Below the pieces are notes generated by a model that was not told the origin of the DNA, ran no database searches, and was given only the letters and a program-made list of their open reading frames with translations. From NCBI GenBank assembly GCA_022708005.1, contig JAKIZN010000087.1, forward strand, positions 1-6,729: a DNA stretch of 6,729 bases, read 5' to 3'. Within the stretch, counting starts at the first letter, position 1. The number at the start of each line of letters is the position of its first letter. Positions 5,714 through 6,729 of this stretch are shown piece after piece. Both the position numbers and the translations under genes were made by a program. This DNA comes from Bacteroidota bacterium (GTDB taxonomy: Bacteria; Bacteroidota; Ignavibacteria; Kapaibacteriales; UBA2268).

Positions 5714-6729
5714 ATGAATAAAATCGACATAGAGAGTATTTTAAGAGATAAAGTTCCAAATTTATTTGTAAAGTATCCTAAATTTATTTCTGCGGGTATA
5801 GTGAAGTTTCTCAGTGGGCTGCTGAAAATCTCGGAAATAAATAAATTTCAGCAACTAAATGGAAATAGCTTCGGAATAGATTTTATCAATAATATATTTG
5901 ATTATCTAAATTTTTCCTACGTTATGTCAGAAAGGAGCAGGACGAGCATTCCATCAGAAGGCAAAGTGGTCATTGTTTCAAATCATCCATTGGGCGGATT
6001 AGATGGCTTGGCGCTGCTCAAAGCAGTGCATGAAGTTCGTCAAGATGTGAAAATAATCGCTAATGATATCTTGATGCAAATAGATAATTTGAAGGAGCTG
6101 TTCCTGCCTTTTGATTTATTCACTCCAGTGAGCCAAAAAGAGAATATCAAAAACATAGAACAAGCCATTTTAAATGATGAATGCGTGATATTTTTCCCTG
6201 CTGGCGAGGTTTCTCGTATGTCGTGGGGTGGTATAAAAGATGGCAAGTGGAAAAAAGGAGCAATTCGATTTGCCACCAAAAGCCAATCGCCAATACTTCC
6301 AGCATTTGTCGAAGCTAAAAACTCTTTTTGCTTCTACTTCCTTTCTATGCTGTGGCGCAGAACAGGTATGTTTTTGCTGCCAAGAGAGCTATTCTTGCAG
6401 CGGAATAAGCAAATTACAATTAAATTTGGGGATTTAATCCCGCCAGATAAAATTAGCAGTGCTATCAACCAAAATTTACAAATGTCGCTGATTAGGCAGC
6501 ATACTTATAGGATTGGCAAGGGCAAAAAAGGCATATTTGCTACAGAAAAAACGATTATTCACCCCGTGCCAGTTAAATTAGTGAAAAGCGAGCTGGTAAA
6601 ATCTGATTTGTTAGGGCAAACAAGCGACGGCATGAAAATATACTTGTGCAAAAAGGCGCAATGCCCAAACGTTTTAAAAGAAATATCGAGACTTCGCGAG
6701 ACTACTTTTCGCAAAGTAGGCGAAGGCAC
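5714..6729 (+). CDS. Lysophospholipid acyltransferase-family protein with apparent GNAT N-acyltransferase start, 3' end outside window
   Basis: 338 codons are visible, open at the right edge. The ATG at 5714 is the first in frame after a stop at 5702; no strong Shine-Dalgarno is seen. Residues ~60-265 are a PlsC-like acyltransferase domain. Motif I is NHPLGGLDG (90-98), with His91 and Asp97 in the H-x5-D spacing seen in the OlsA/GlsA-like and hemolysin-like branch rather than the usual H-x4-D. Motif III is FPAGEVSR (161-168), and SPILPAFVEAKNS (192-204) is the late Pro motif. From ~308 a second unit begins, and the last visible residues, RLRETTFRKVGEG, match the start of the OlsB/GlsB-type N-acyltransferase domain as I remember it. 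The likely product is a two-domain enzyme, or a PlsC enzyme with an OlsB-like extension, that makes ornithine- or glycine-type amino lipids: the GNAT unit N-acylates the amino acid and the PlsC unit adds the ester-linked chain. Substrate is not readable from sequence. It is probably cytoplasmic and membrane-associated. Confidence 0.85.
   Translation, partial: MNKIDIESILRDKVPNLFVKYPKFISAGIVKFLSGLLKISEINKFQQLNGNSFGIDFINNIFDYLNFSYVMSERSRTSIPSEGKVVIVSNHPLGGLDGLALLKAVHEVRQDVKIIANDILMQIDNLKELFLPFDLFTPVSQKENIKNIEQAILNDECVIFFPAGEVSRMSWGGIKDGKWKKGAIRFATKSQSPILPAFVEAKNSFCFYFLSMLWRRTGMFLLPRELFLQRNKQITIKFGDLIPPDKISSAINQNLQMSLIRQHTYRIGKGKKGIFATEKTIIHPVPVKLVKSELVKSDLLGQTSDGMKIYLCKKAQCPNVLKEISRLRETTFRKVGEG

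Noticed and set aside
6240..6437. Plus-strand 65-codon frame inside the acyltransferase
   Set aside because: The overlapping frame from 5714 carries clear PlsC motifs through this region, so this is an out-of-frame shadow.

Overview
The window is AT-rich bacterial DNA, most likely from the Bacteroidota/Chlorobiota (FCB) group. Four things suggest this: a TonB-dependent receptor followed by an HmuY-family lipoprotein, a Cys-Ser-Asp4 surface-export-like lipoprotein N-terminus, an acyltransferase of the kind that makes amino-acid lipids in Bacteroidota, and TAnnTTTG promoter-like motifs. The dnaN-recF pair and clear Shine-Dalgarno sequences before two genes lean toward the Chlorobi/Ignavibacteria/Kapabacteria side rather than a typical Bacteroides or Flavobacterium. 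This placement is inference; no rRNA is present.

Layout. (1) 1-985, plus strand: the C-terminal end of a TonB-dependent outer-membrane receptor, then 20 bp later an HmuY-family lipoprotein, closed by a strong hairpin terminator at 1006-1040. Together they look like the end of a heme/iron-capture operon. (2) 1157-2392, plus strand: a stand-alone PLP-dependent threonine ammonia-lyase with a C-terminal ACT domain (ilvA). (3) 2403-2452: a long hairpin shared by two convergent genes. (4) 2459-3121, minus strand: a secreted protein with a copper-amine-oxidase-N-like domain and a Lys/Pro-rich tail, of unknown function. (5) 3122-3318: a very AT-rich divergent intergenic region. (6) 3319-5617, plus strand: dnaN and recF, 7 bp apart, the replication/repair pair. 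(7) 5714 to the end, plus strand: an acyltransferase open at the right edge, with a PlsC-like domain running into what looks like the start of a GNAT-type N-acyltransferase domain.

Most of the window is ordinary chromosomal housekeeping sequence. I saw no tRNA, rRNA, CRISPR array, insertion sequence or phage gene, and no clear undescribed system. The points most worth checking are the histidine-free HmuY-like protein, the catalytic-domain-free amidase-like secreted protein, the apparent PlsC-GNAT fusion cut by the window edge, and dnaN-recF lying away from dnaA.
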